NCBI GenBank assembly: GCA_023663085.1 | Contig: JAMPIB010000029.1 | Span: 1 to 43,045 of the forward strand | Length of the DNA stretch: 43,045 nt | Origin: Ruminococcus sp. | Lineage (GTDB): Bacteria; Bacillota; Clostridia; Lachnospirales; Lachnospiraceae | Reading direction: 5' to 3' | Shown: one piece after another, positions 1-7,968 of the stretch | Numbering within the stretch: position 1 is the first letter of the stretch | Layout of the letters: each line of letters opens with the position of its first letter | Translations under genes and position numbers: made by a program | The notes under the pieces: model-generated | What the model saw: only the letters and a program-made list of their open reading frames with translations | Told to the model about the DNA's origin: nothing | Databases searched by the model: none

Positions 1-20
1 AAGTGGAGGTAGTAACGATT

Positions 21-215
21 ATGATGAGTTTATTTGATGATGAGCAGATAATGAGAACTTATGCAAGAGATATTAAAAGAGAAACACTCATGGAAAATGC
101 TAAACATATGTTAAAGATGGGGAAATTGACTGTTGAAGAAATTCCAGTCTGCTATCCTGATTTGACGATTGATGATGCAAAGGAAATTGAAGAAGAAATT
201 ATGCAGTTTGCATAA
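21..215 (+). CDS. small hypothetical protein, Rpn-tail-like
   Basis: A 64-residue acidic protein without membrane segment or signal peptide. A good ribosome binding site (GGAGGT at 5-10) precedes the ATG at 21, so I chose that start; another ATG follows at 24, and a GTG in frame at 3 means it could also be the tail of a longer gene cut by the window edge. The pattern (short charged start, then a MLKMGKLTVEEI-like helix and a DLTIDDAKEIEEE helix) resembles the C-terminal tails of Rpn/PD-(D/E)XK transposase-like proteins common in Lachnospiraceae. That likeness is from memory and weak. It is followed by a clear terminator at 256-292, so it ends its transcription unit. No function can be assigned. 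Confidence 0.45.
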   Translation: MMSLFDDEQIMRTYARDIKRETLMENAKHMLKMGKLTVEEIPVCYPDLTIDDAKEIEEEIMQFA

Positions 216-255
216 TCAATCATATCAATCAAAATCAAATACAGTAACAGCGTCA

Positions 256-292
256 GGGTGTATAGAAAATGAAAAGTCTATGCGCCCTTTTT
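256..292 (+). terminator. rho-independent terminator
   Basis: An 11-bp stem (GGGTGTATAGA at 256-266 with TCTATGCGCCC at 277-287, two G-T pairs) with a 10-base loop is followed by five T residues. It ends the small gene upstream and insulates the two-component operon. The rest of 216-367 shows nothing else. Confidence 0.85.
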
Positions 293-367
293 GTATGTAA
301 AGGAACGGAGAATAAAGATTTGCCTTATTCCTACAATTAACTCATGCAATCTGATTTTTGATATAAG

Positions 368-396
368 TTGACGAATATACTAAAGAAAAATAAAAT
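368..396 (+). promoter_or_regulatory. sigma-A promoter of the LytTR/GHKL two-component operon
   Basis: TTGACG at 368-373 and TAAAAT at 391-396 are separated by exactly 17 bases. This gives a start near 403, about 57 bases before the response regulator ATG. No obvious operator repeats overlap it, so the regulator genes may be expressed constitutively. Confidence 0.7.
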
Positions 397-459
397 AAAA
401 GGGGAAAGTATAGATTTTGTATGCAGCCTTTCCATACTGTGAATGAGGAGAAAAAACAG

Positions 460-1185
460 ATGTTCAAAATTGCAATATGTGATGATGAGAATCTTTTTTC
501 AGAAGAACTAAAAGAACTGCTCTCCGCCTATATGATGGAAAAAGGGATTGTTTTTGAAATAGATACATACAGTTCCGGAGAGGCACTGATAGAATTAGGA
601 ATTAAGGTAGTGCAGTATACTGCCATATTTTTAGATATAAATATGGAGAAGATTGATGGTATCAAGACGGCTGAGATGATCAGAAAAGCAAGCCGGGAAA
701 TATTTATAGTATTTGTGACTGCGTATGTGGATTATTCGCTGGAAGGATACCGACTGGATGTTGTAAGGTATTTATTAAAGAACCATGCTAACTTTCAGAG
801 TAAAGTTAATGAATGTATGGACGCCATTCTTGATAAGATGAATTATTCCGTGACAAAAAGAGTATTTGATTTTAAAGAAGGCAGAAAAGAAATATCACTG
901 GAAAGATTATTGTATATTGAAAGCAACAAGCACAAACTGGAGTTTCATGTTATGGAGGACGATATGACAGTCTATACCATGTATGAAACATTAAACATAT
1001 TAGAGGCCAGACTGGCGGAGAATGATTTTATAAGGATACATCAAAGTTATCTTGTAAATGCAAAACATATCAGGAATGTAGTCCGCTGCAAAGTGATATT
1101 GACAAACGGAGCAGAGTTATCCATACCGAAAGCAAGGTATATAGAAGTCAAGAAAAAGTTTATAGCGTATCGGGGAGAAGTGTAG
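460..1185 (+). CDS. LytTR-family response regulator (AgrA/VirR type)
   Basis: Cytoplasmic transcription regulator of a two-component pair. The N-terminal receiver domain (about 1-120) has the acidic pair in IAICDDE, the phosphorylated Asp in FLDINM (residue 59) and the conserved Lys in RYLLKN. The C-terminal LytTR domain (about 135-235) contains the family features LLYIESNKHK and FIRIHQSYLVNAKHI. Known LytTR regulators bind two short direct repeats next to weak promoters. I chose the ATG at 460 because GAGGAG lies 9 bases upstream; an in-frame ATG at 421 would add 13 residues that do not belong to the receiver fold. The stop codon is directly followed by the kinase ATG, so the two are co-translated. 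Its likely target is the ABC transporter downstream, whose promoter carries a direct repeat (2524-2554). Confidence 0.93.
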   Translation: MFKIAICDDENLFSEELKELLSAYMMEKGIVFEIDTYSSGEALIELGIKVVQYTAIFLDINMEKIDGIKTAEMIRKASREIFIVFVTAYVDYSLEGYRLDVVRYLLKNHANFQSKVNECMDAILDKMNYSVTKRVFDFKEGRKEISLERLLYIESNKHKLEFHVMEDDMTVYTMYETLNILEARLAENDFIRIHQSYLVNAKHIRNVVRCKVILTNGAELSIPKARYIEVKKKFIAYRGEV

Positions 1186-2484
1186 ATGTTTGAAGTAATG
1201 CAGAGTGTATTGTTAATATTAATAGAAATAATGTGCTGTATGATTTTTTATGAAACATTTGGGAAATTGCGGTATAAAGGCTGGATTAATATAATACAGT
1301 TTGTATTGCTGTTGGGCGGTATATCCTTTCTCTCATTTAGCTTTTCCGAATATTTTGTAATTAGGCAGATTTTTGGCATTTTGCTGTTTTCTGTATTTAT
1401 GCTTTGGCATGTTAAAATCAGCTTGAAAAAATCTTTTGTATTGGCTATATTATTTGATGCATTGCTGCTTGCAATGGATTTGCTGGCATTCTTGATTATG
1501 GGATGGTTGTCTTTGGACATGAAAATATCAGAACAACAACATGCAATTGCTTCTGTATTGGCATATCTGCTGGTAAAAGTAATTCTTTTTTTTCTTATAC
1601 TTGTTATAAAGAAGCAGTTTGCGAGAAAGTCAATGGAAATGATGTTGGATACAGAGTGGATAAGGTTTCTGTTTTTTCCTATTTTTACCATAGCAGCAAT
1701 TTCTGCAATGCTGTCTGTTTTGGAATATGCACAGACAGTGGAACAGGTAAATCTGCTTGCTGTTATCGCATTTGGAATGGTGGGGATGAATATCGTTGTG
1801 TTTTACTTAATTAACGATATTTTGGAAAGAGAAATGAAGATACATGAGAGCAAGGTTTTTCAAATTCAAGCGAAAAACCAGCTGGAAATGTATCAGTCTA
1901 TCTCCGATAACTTTGATAAACAAAAAAGAAAGACACACGAATATAAAAATCAGATTTCATGTATAGAATCCCTGTTAGATAAAAAGCAATATTCCAAGTT
2001 GGAGGAGTATGTCAAAAAGATTTATGGTTCTTTGAATAACGAACCGGACGCCATTAACACCAACAATGTAATCGTAAATGCCATACTTAACACAAAGTAT
2101 CAGGAGGCAGAGGCGAAGGGGATTGTTTTTGTATTCAGGGTAAATGACCTGTCAGAACTGAAAATAAAAGATGAAGATGTGGTTACTATCCTTGCTAATC
2201 TTCTGAATAATGCCATTGAAGCGTGTGAGACATGTGAGGATAAAAAGGTAATCAAGTTCAAGTTTGTTAAAGAAGATGATATGATAATCATTGCGGTTAA
2301 AAATACCTTTCATTATGATGTTGTATATGAGAATGGTGAGATAAAATCTACAAAAACATCAGGTGGGGATGAACATGGTGTGGGAATTAAGAATGTGTTA
2401 AAAATCATTGAGAAATATGGTGGTGAATATGTCATTGAAGATAAGAACAAAGAATTTTTCTTTTCTATTGTTATTCCGGCATGA
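1186..2484 (+). CDS. GHKL-type sensor histidine kinase (AgrC-like)
   Basis: Membrane sensor that should phosphorylate the regulator encoded immediately upstream. The first roughly 215 residues form about six hydrophobic segments with very short loops and no extracytoplasmic sensor domain, as in AgrC/ComD-like kinases that detect peptides within the membrane. A helical linker leads to the dimerisation motif KTHEYKNQ with the phosphorylated His at 251. The GHKL ATPase domain has the N box LANLLNNAIEA (about 336-346) and the G box GVGIKNVLKII (about 400). Length (432 residues) is normal for the class. No agrB, agrD or other pheromone gene is visible nearby, so the signal is unknown; a substrate of the neighbouring transporter is possible. 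Confidence 0.93.
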   Translation: MFEVMQSVLLILIEIMCCMIFYETFGKLRYKGWINIIQFVLLLGGISFLSFSFSEYFVIRQIFGILLFSVFMLWHVKISLKKSFVLAILFDALLLAMDLLAFLIMGWLSLDMKISEQQHAIASVLAYLLVKVILFFLILVIKKQFARKSMEMMLDTEWIRFLFFPIFTIAAISAMLSVLEYAQTVEQVNLLAVIAFGMVGMNIVVFYLINDILEREMKIHESKVFQIQAKNQLEMYQSISDNFDKQKRKTHEYKNQISCIESLLDKKQYSKLEEYVKKIYGSLNNEPDAINTNNVIVNAILNTKYQEAEAKGIVFVFRVNDLSELKIKDEDVVTILANLLNNAIEACETCEDKKVIKFKFVKEDDMIIIAVKNTFHYDVVYENGEIKSTKTSGGDEHGVGIKNVLKIIEKYGGEYVIEDKNKEFFFSIVIPA

Positions 2485-2523
2485 ATGCAATGTCAAAATG
2501 AGCGGCCATAAAATTATGTTGTG

Positions 2524-2554
2524 CCGTTTTCTGCAAAAATAGTCCGTTTTCTGC
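2524..2554 (+). promoter_or_regulatory. direct repeat, candidate LytTR operator
   Basis: The 11-mer CCGTTTTCTGC occurs twice, at 2524-2534 and 2544-2554, with starts 20 bases apart (about two helix turns). The second copy ends one base before the expected -35 position of the transporter promoter. Paired direct repeats at such spacing upstream of a weak -35 are the known binding arrangement of LytTR regulators. Assignment to the regulator at 460-1185 is inference. Confidence 0.6.
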
Positions 2555-2583
2555 GAACAATCTTGATTTTTTCCGTATATAAT
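2555..2583 (+). promoter_or_regulatory. activator-dependent promoter of the ABC transporter
   Basis: A perfect TATAAT at 2578-2583 has a poor -35 (GAACAA at 2555-2560, 17-base spacing). This is the expected look of a promoter that needs an activator, and the direct repeat at 2524-2554 sits just upstream. The leader to the permease start would be about 75 bases. Confidence 0.55.
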
Positions 2584-2664
2584 TCATAATAAAAGGAATA
2601 AGCACTTCTGGAACGTTCTTTTGGTTTAAGACAGTATATAGATAAATAAGAAAGCAGGTTATAT

Positions 2665-5600
2665 ATGGAAACAAGATTATTTTGGAAATCTGTCATGCGG
2701 AGAAAAGCAAACCTGTTGTTTTTGATGATTCTGATAATCACGGCATCCTTTGGGTTTATGCTGCGTACTGTAGAATATCTGGCTGTGAACAGAGAGATTG
2801 AAAGGATTTCTCAGGAATACCAACAGATCGGGACGCTCACTTCTGCGGATGGCATTGTCACGGAAGGAATCCCGTTTGTAGAGGAGAGCCCTTACGTGGA
2901 GTTTGTGGATATCAACCGTTCCTGTATCGCAATCCTTTCCGATATCTATAACGCGGATTTGGACGGAACGATTTGTTGGGATGGTACTTTAAACTACGGT
3001 GTGAATATCAATGAATTTATGGTCTGGGGAGAAGTGGAATCGGAAATGGAAACTAACCAGCCGAAGATCAAAAGGTATGTTTTTCGGGTGAAGGAAGGCG
3101 TATACGGTTACCCGGAGTATACGGAACCGGGAATAAGGCTTATATTGGAGACGGGAGCGCAAGTCCCTCAGATGGAGGAAGGAAAAACATATCTTGTCAG
3201 AGTGCATATGGATTATCAGCTTGGCTATTATGGGGACGGGATGACAGTCGGGATGTGGCCTCTGGAAGAAGGGGTATGGTTTCTGGAAGGGGAACCGGAT
3301 GAGGAGATATCCGATCAGTACGTAAATGAGGATGCAACGCTTCAGGAGCGGAATCGCCATTCTATGCTGGCATATGCTACGGCAGATATGAGTTCCATGC
3401 CCTGGGCGCAGGAGAGCACCAAGTATTTTTATCTGGAAGAGGGACGATGGCTGAACCGGCAGGATCAGGAAGAGGGAAAAAAGGTATGCGTGGTCATGAA
3501 ACGGTTTGCCGAAATAAGGGGGCTTGGTGTAGGAGATACGTTGACGATGACTTTGCAGGATAAACAACCTTCTTATGCTGCATATTTATCAGCCGATGAT
3601 GACACATGGGAGACAGATGACAAGACGGAAATGACGCTGGAAATTGTGGGGATATATGGGAACCTTTATGGCGGGATAGCAAACGATCCGTCCTGGATTT
3701 CAACGACTACTTTTGATACTGCCGATATATATATTCCGGACAGCTGTATGCCGGAGCGTTACGTGGAAGACAGTGATATCTGGCTGTATCGTTTCAGCTT
3801 CGTATTGAAAGACCCGGAGGATAAGGATGTATTTCTGGCGGAGATGGCGGAAAAGCTGGAGCCGCTTGGTATCTCTGTCAGCTTTCTGGAAAACAACTGG
3901 GATGCGTTCTGGTCATCGGCAAAAGGCATCAGGCAGGAAACCTTCTATAGTTTCATACTTTTTACGGTTGTACTGGTGCTGGTTCTTGGGACGGTAGTGT
4001 TTTTGTATACATGGCAGCGGAAAAAGGAAACTGCCATAGCTCGTGCTGTCGGCGTTCCGGCAAAAAAGACTGCCTTTTGCGCCTGTCTGCCCATGATGGC
4101 ATTCGGAATGGCGGGAATTCTGGCAGGAGGGATTCCGGGGTGGAAATACGGTCTGGCGCAGGCAGAGAAAACTCTTGCAGTAGTGGATGCGGACAGCAGA
4201 GTGGAACTTCCACTGTTCTGGTTTGTGGGAATCTGTCTGTTGGTATGGCTGTTGCTTACAGTTATTCTGTTAATATGGAATCTGGTTTATGCTCGGAAAC
4301 CCGTGCTGGAGATTTTGCAGGGCGGTTCAGCCGGACGGCGGAAAAAGCGCATAAGCGCGGATGTTGGCAGTAAGTCGGAAGAAAGCGAAGAACCGGATGC
4401 TTCTAAAAAGAAAGAGAATGAAAAACCGGATGTTTTCGCAGGGCGGTCAGCCCTGCGGATGGGGAAAACAGACGCATGGTCTGGAGGCATGGGAACTGTA
4501 GCTGGAGAAAAGATGTCGATAATGGCGGCGCTCAGGTTCATGGGACGGCATCTTGGGCGGTTTTCCCTGCGCTCTATGTGCGCCCTGCTCGTAGCGGCGG
4601 TTTTTACTACGGCATCCTGTTGCCTGAAGGAGACGATCCGAACCGGTGAGCAGGAAGTGGACAGTCTGTATCGTTCCACCATTGTGGAGATGGATATTGG
4701 AAAGAAAGACACAATGGCATATGTAGCGGGCTATGGCGGAGCATACATCAGGGATAGGACGGTGCGGCAACTGCTTGATACGGGGAATATTGTGGAATCT
4801 TTTCTGGTAGCGGGAGCGGAAGGAGAAATTGGAAAACTGGATGAGGAAGAACGGGAAACAACAATTTTTTTCGGAATTGATGATGTGGAACAGTATTCCT
4901 CTTCCGGAATTTGGGATAGTGTGGAAATCTATTACAGGGACGGATATGGGGAAGACCTGTTTGGAAAAGAATATGAGGTAAATAGCAGACGCGACGCATC
5001 TTTGCAAGAGCCGGTGATAATATTGCCGGAAGTGATGTGGCTACAGTGGAATACTGATCTTGAAGATGAGTTTTGTGTTAAAATCGCGGGTACTGTAGTG
5101 CCAGTTGAAATCGGAGGCTACTATAAGGCCACGTCACTGACCGTAGAAAGCGATAGCGATGATGTACCGTTGCTCCCCCTGTCGGTTTTAAAGCAGTTGC
5201 AAGGAGAATATCTCTATTATGGGACAGCACAGTTTACGCTTGACTCGGAGAAAAACCGTGAACTGGAAGATTTCCGGGAGAAGAGTACGGAAATTATACA
5301 AACTCCCGGAGCAGGTCTGCAGGAGCTCTCACTCCTGATTCTGGACGGGGAGTTAAAGCAGGCAGTAGAGCCAATGGAAAAGAACATAGCCTTAATGAAA
5401 ATCCTGTATCCTCTTGCCAACGCGGCAGCATTTCTGACCGCCATCGGACTTTCCATCCTGTTCCTGTTCCAGAGACGGAGAGAAGCAGCGATCCTGAGAG
5501 TTCTTGGCGTGGGAACCCGTTCGACCAGATGGATTCTTACGCTTGAGCTTCTGATAGTAAATGCAGCAGGTCTTCTGATCGGCGCTGCCGGGACAGCCAT

Positions 5601-5736
5601 CCTGACGGAGAGCGGGCTGTCCGCCATGCCTTTCGCGGCAGGATGTTATTTTCTGGGATGCCTGATCGGAACTGTATCAGGGGCGGTCATGATCACCAGA
5701 GGAAGACCGCTGGAACTTTTGCAGGATAAAGAGTAG
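2665..5736 (+). CDS. large FtsX/MacB-type ABC transporter permease
   Basis: Membrane subunit of an ABC transporter, 1023 residues. One N-terminal helix (about 16-34) is followed by a large extracytoplasmic domain (35-425) and three helices (430-450, 472-492, 515-540). After a charged cytoplasmic linker (about 542-612, rich in Lys, Glu, Ser) the plan repeats: helix at 632-653, a second extracytoplasmic domain, and three C-terminal helices (912-1008). This duplicated plan with two FtsX domains is known from BceB/MacB-like systems that handle peptides, lipoproteins or cell-envelope antibiotics by mechanotransmission. It is transcribed from its own promoter and paired with the ATPase at 5784. Substrate is unknown; linkage to a LytTR/GHKL pair suggests a peptide response. 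The start at 2665 has a weak AGCAGG site 8 bases upstream. Confidence 0.9.
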   Translation: METRLFWKSVMRRKANLLFLMILIITASFGFMLRTVEYLAVNREIERISQEYQQIGTLTSADGIVTEGIPFVEESPYVEFVDINRSCIAILSDIYNADLDGTICWDGTLNYGVNINEFMVWGEVESEMETNQPKIKRYVFRVKEGVYGYPEYTEPGIRLILETGAQVPQMEEGKTYLVRVHMDYQLGYYGDGMTVGMWPLEEGVWFLEGEPDEEISDQYVNEDATLQERNRHSMLAYATADMSSMPWAQESTKYFYLEEGRWLNRQDQEEGKKVCVVMKRFAEIRGLGVGDTLTMTLQDKQPSYAAYLSADDDTWETDDKTEMTLEIVGIYGNLYGGIANDPSWISTTTFDTADIYIPDSCMPERYVEDSDIWLYRFSFVLKDPEDKDVFLAEMAEKLEPLGISVSFLENNWDAFWSSAKGIRQETFYSFILFTVVLVLVLGTVVFLYTWQRKKETAIARAVGVPAKKTAFCACLPMMAFGMAGILAGGIPGWKYGLAQAEKTLAVVDADSRVELPLFWFVGICLLVWLLLTVILLIWNLVYARKPVLEILQGGSAGRRKKRISADVGSKSEESEEPDASKKKENEKPDVFAGRSALRMGKTDAWSGGMGTVAGEKMSIMAALRFMGRHLGRFSLRSMCALLVAAVFTTASCCLKETIRTGEQEVDSLYRSTIVEMDIGKKDTMAYVAGYGGAYIRDRTVRQLLDTGNIVESFLVAGAEGEIGKLDEEERETTIFFGIDDVEQYSSSGIWDSVEIYYRDGYGEDLFGKEYEVNSRRDASLQEPVIILPEVMWLQWNTDLEDEFCVKIAGTVVPVEIGGYYKATSLTVESDSDDVPLLPLSVLKQLQGEYLYYGTAQFTLDSEKNRELEDFREKSTEIIQTPGAGLQELSLLILDGELKQAVEPMEKNIALMKILYPLANAAAFLTAIGLSILFLFQRRREAAILRVLGVGTRSTRWILTLELLIVNAAGLLIGAAGTAILTESGLSAMPFAAGCYFLGCLIGTVSGAVMITRGRPLELLQDKE

Positions 5737-5783
5737 TGTGAAAAAGGCATGATTATTAGAATGAGAAGAAAGAGAGGGATCAT

Positions 5784-6461
5784 ATGGATACACTGACTTT
5801 GGAGCATGTTTCCTATAGATATAAGAAAGCCGATAAAAATGTTTTGAAGGATGTGAACTGCCATTTTTCCAGCGGAGAGATGGCGGCTGTCATCGGGCCT
5901 TCAGGTTCCGGGAAGACCACTTTCCTGTCAATATTGGCGGGACTGGATGTGCCGACATCGGGAACCATTTTGAAGGATGGACAGAACGTGCTCGGAATGG
6001 ACAGGGATTTGTGGAGACGCAGGGAAGTGGCTGTGATTTTCCAGTCATTCCAGTTATTTCCACGCCTGACGGTGCTGGAGAATGCCATGTTTCCTTTGGA
6101 ACTGAACGGGATACCCAAAAAAGAAGCGGCCCAACAGGCGAAAGCCAATTTGAAATCAGTAGGACTTGATGAAGAGAAGTTTAAACGTTATCCGGCCAAT
6201 CTGTCCGGCGGAGAACAGCAGAGGGTAGCGATCGCCCGCAGTTTATCGAGTGGAGCCAGGATTCTTTTGGCGGATGAACCTACCGGAAATCTGGACGAGG
6301 AAAATACCAAAAACATCATCTCCATTTTTATGAATCTTGCCCATGAACTGGGCTACTGCATTATCGTGGTGACCCATGACCCTGATATTGCGGCAGTTTC
6401 GGATGTGGTGTGGAAAATGACGGATGGGGAACTTGTGCATTATGAAGCAGTTCAGGCATAG
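5784..6461 (+). CDS. ABC transporter ATP-binding protein (MacB/LolD type)
   Basis: Cytoplasmic ATPase partner of the FtsX-type permease just upstream. It shows Walker A GPSGSGKT (about 38-45), Q-loop in VIFQSFQLFPRLT, signature LSGGEQQR, Walker B ILLADEPTGNLD and the switch His in VVTHD. The 225-residue length is typical for stand-alone LolD/MacB/BceA-type ATPases. GAGAGGG precedes the start. The permease ends 47 bases upstream, so the two genes form one operon. It ends four bases before the subtilase-like gene, which continues in the same reading frame after the stop. Confidence 0.95.
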   Translation: MDTLTLEHVSYRYKKADKNVLKDVNCHFSSGEMAAVIGPSGSGKTTFLSILAGLDVPTSGTILKDGQNVLGMDRDLWRRREVAVIFQSFQLFPRLTVLENAMFPLELNGIPKKEAAQQAKANLKSVGLDEEKFKRYPANLSGGEQQRVAIARSLSSGARILLADEPTGNLDEENTKNIISIFMNLAHELGYCIIVVTHDPDIAAVSDVVWKMTDGELVHYEAVQA

Positions 6462-6464
6462 ATT

Positions 6465-7148
6465 ATGGCAGGGCATGTGTACATGCTGGAAGACGGCAGA
6501 GTGATAAGAAGAACGGAACGGGAAAAGATTTTGACAGATCATGGAACGATTTCAGCTGGGATCATCTGTATGTATGCTCCAAAGGCAGAATTGTGTTCAT
6601 TAAAAGTGTTTAACTTTAACATAGATAAATTACAGACTTCTATTAACCAACTTTTGGCGGCGCTTGAATGGTGCTATCAGCAGAAAATTCCGATTATTCA
6701 CATGAGTCTCGGCAGCACTTTATGGATGGACTATGTTCCCTTACGCCGGATTGCAGCAAAACTTGTACAGAATGGGCAGATGTTGATTGCAGCTCATAGC
6801 AACAGCAGCGCATATACCATGCCAGCATGCTTTATGGGGGTGTTGGGAGTTGAAACAAATAAGACATATCAGAATGATGAGTATCATATCGTAGAGGCGG
6901 GATGGAGGCAGGTTCAGATACAGGCATCTTCCAGACATAAATTAGTGGCAAAAGACGGATTGTCATTTGAAACTCCGGTATCCAACAGTTATGCGGCACC
7001 GGTGATTACTGCAAAAATACATGAGATTCTTTGCAGTCTGGAGAAGGAACGAATGTCTGTGCCTATAGTATATCAGAAGTTAGCAGGACAAAACGGATAT
7101 TCAAAAGCACAGCAAAATGCTTTACATATGCTGTGCCGTAGAGTATAA
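6465..7148 (+). CDS. degenerate subtilase (S8)-like protein
   Basis: A 227-residue cytoplasmic protein with no signal peptide. It keeps the subtilisin His box (DHGTISAGII, His26), a strand like IIHMSLGS, a possible oxyanion Asn (Asn113 in AAHSNSS) and the Ser box (SNSYAAP, Ser175). The N-terminal strand with the catalytic Asp is missing or degenerate: the nearest match, VYMLEDG (5-11), would put Glu9 at the Asp position, and the spacing to His26 is shorter than usual. It starts three bases after the ATPase stop, in the same frame, with only a poor ribosome site, so expression probably depends on coupling. In peptide systems such proteases mature or degrade a signal or bacteriocin. It may be an inactive binding homologue or a decaying gene; I cannot tell which. 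Confidence 0.65.
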   Translation: MAGHVYMLEDGRVIRRTEREKILTDHGTISAGIICMYAPKAELCSLKVFNFNIDKLQTSINQLLAALEWCYQQKIPIIHMSLGSTLWMDYVPLRRIAAKLVQNGQMLIAAHSNSSAYTMPACFMGVLGVETNKTYQNDEYHIVEAGWRQVQIQASSRHKLVAKDGLSFETPVSNSYAAPVITAKIHEILCSLEKERMSVPIVYQKLAGQNGYSKAQQNALHMLCRRV

Positions 7149-7160
7149 TGATAGCATCAT
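7121..7160 (+). promoter_or_regulatory. promoter and palindromic operator of the RelB/YoeB operon
   Basis: TTTACA at 7121-7126 and TATAAT at 7144-7149 are 17 bases apart, inside the end of the preceding gene. The palindrome ATGAT-AGC-ATCAT (7148-7160) overlaps the -10 and start region. RelB-type antitoxins repress their own promoters through such sites. The promoter is clear; the operator role is inferred. Confidence 0.65.
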
Positions 7161-7179
7161 AAAGAAAGAGGTGATATAA

Positions 7180-7431
7180 ATGGCTCAAATTAGTTTGCGT
7201 ATAGAGGATGATGTGAAGAAAAGTGCAGAGCAGGCTTGTGCTGATATTGGAATGTCTTTATCTACAGCCATTAATATTTATCTGAGAAAACTGGGACGAG
7301 AAAAGCGCATACCATTTGAGGTGTCTGTAGATCCATTTTATTCTCAGGAAAATATGGATAGACTTAGAAAATCTGTGGCACAGATGGAGGCTACAGGCGG
7401 TACGGTGCATGAGGTGAAGCTGGATGATTAA
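7180..7431 (+). CDS. RelB/DinJ-family antitoxin
   Basis: An 83-residue antitoxin of a type II toxin-antitoxin module. The N-terminal ribbon-helix-helix DNA-binding segment (ISLRIEDDVKKSAEQACADIGMS, with the strand followed by two helices) matches RelB/DinJ proteins, including the typical LSTAINIYLRKL second helix. The C-terminal half (about 50-83) should wrap around and block the toxin. An AAGAGGTG ribosome site lies 7-8 bases before the ATG. The gene overlaps the toxin gene by 8 bases, which couples their translation. It is expected to repress the promoter at 7121-7149 together with the toxin. Confidence 0.88.
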   Translation: MAQISLRIEDDVKKSAEQACADIGMSLSTAINIYLRKLGREKRIPFEVSVDPFYSQENMDRLRKSVAQMEATGGTVHEVKLDD

Positions 7432-7687
7432 GTCATGGTCGGATGCAGCATGGGAGGATTTCGAATACTGGATGAAACAGGATAAGAAGACATTGAAGCG
7501 TATTCTTCAACTGCTGAAAGACATTGACCGGAACGGATATGAAGGAATAGGAAAACCAGAAAGGTTAAGCGGTGATTTGGCATCTTATTGGAGCCGGCGA
7601 ATAGATGATGCAAATCGTATTGTCTATCGCATAGAAGATAATACGATAAAGATTGTTCAGTGTGGTTCTCACTATAGAGACAAATAA
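7424..7687 (+). CDS. yoeB: YoeB/Txe-family mRNA interferase toxin
   Basis: Ribosome-dependent endoribonuclease toxin, 87 residues. The sequence follows YoeB from end to end: WSDAAWEDFEYW near the start, GKPERL in the middle and SHY at the end. The catalytic residues fall at the same positions as in the E. coli protein: Glu46, Arg65 and His83, followed by Tyr84. All key residues are present, so the toxin is probably active and held by the antitoxin encoded just upstream with an 8-base overlap. In the known family, cleavage of mRNA at the ribosomal A site stops translation under stress when the antitoxin is degraded. Confidence 0.93.
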   Translation: MIKSWSDAAWEDFEYWMKQDKKTLKRILQLLKDIDRNGYEGIGKPERLSGDLASYWSRRIDDANRIVYRIEDNTIKIVQCGSHYRDK

Positions 7688-7920
7688 AACGGCAACCAAA
7701 ACAGGAGGAGTAGATGAAATTCCTGAATCTGAACCGCTTCTGAACCGTTTACAACCAAAAAAGTTCTTTTTACTACCGTTTCGTGATATCTGCGCTTTAC
7801 AGGATAAAGAATCGCCTGAAAAATGCCGATATTTTTATCAAAGTAGGTGCAGATGCGTGAAACGGTTGATTCCCGCGGGCAGCGAGTCAGGTGGCCGCTT
7901 GCAGCGGGAGTGTTGATTTA

Positions 7921-7944
7921 TATGGCAAAACGGATTTTGCCATA
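7921..7944 (+). promoter_or_regulatory. perfect 10-bp inverted repeat before the coiled-coil genes
   Basis: TATGGCAAAA (7921-7930) and TTTTGCCATA (7935-7944) form a perfect stem around the tetraloop CGGA. No T-run follows, so it is not a terminator. It lies 24 bases before the start of the first coiled-coil gene and 12 before its ribosome site, and may be an operator or a leader hairpin. The rest of 7688-7920 holds no convincing gene. Confidence 0.6.
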
Positions 7945-7968
7945 GACAGCGTACAGGGAGGTTACGGG

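Noticed and set aside
460-6461. Considered as an agr-type quorum-sensing locus
   Set aside because: Kinase and regulator are of that type, but no AgrB-like protease or AgrD-like peptide gene is visible between or beside them.
7653-7916. Plus-strand open frame of 87 codons after the toxin gene
   Set aside because: Overlaps the end of yoeB in another frame, has no ribosome site and shows no protein-like pattern.
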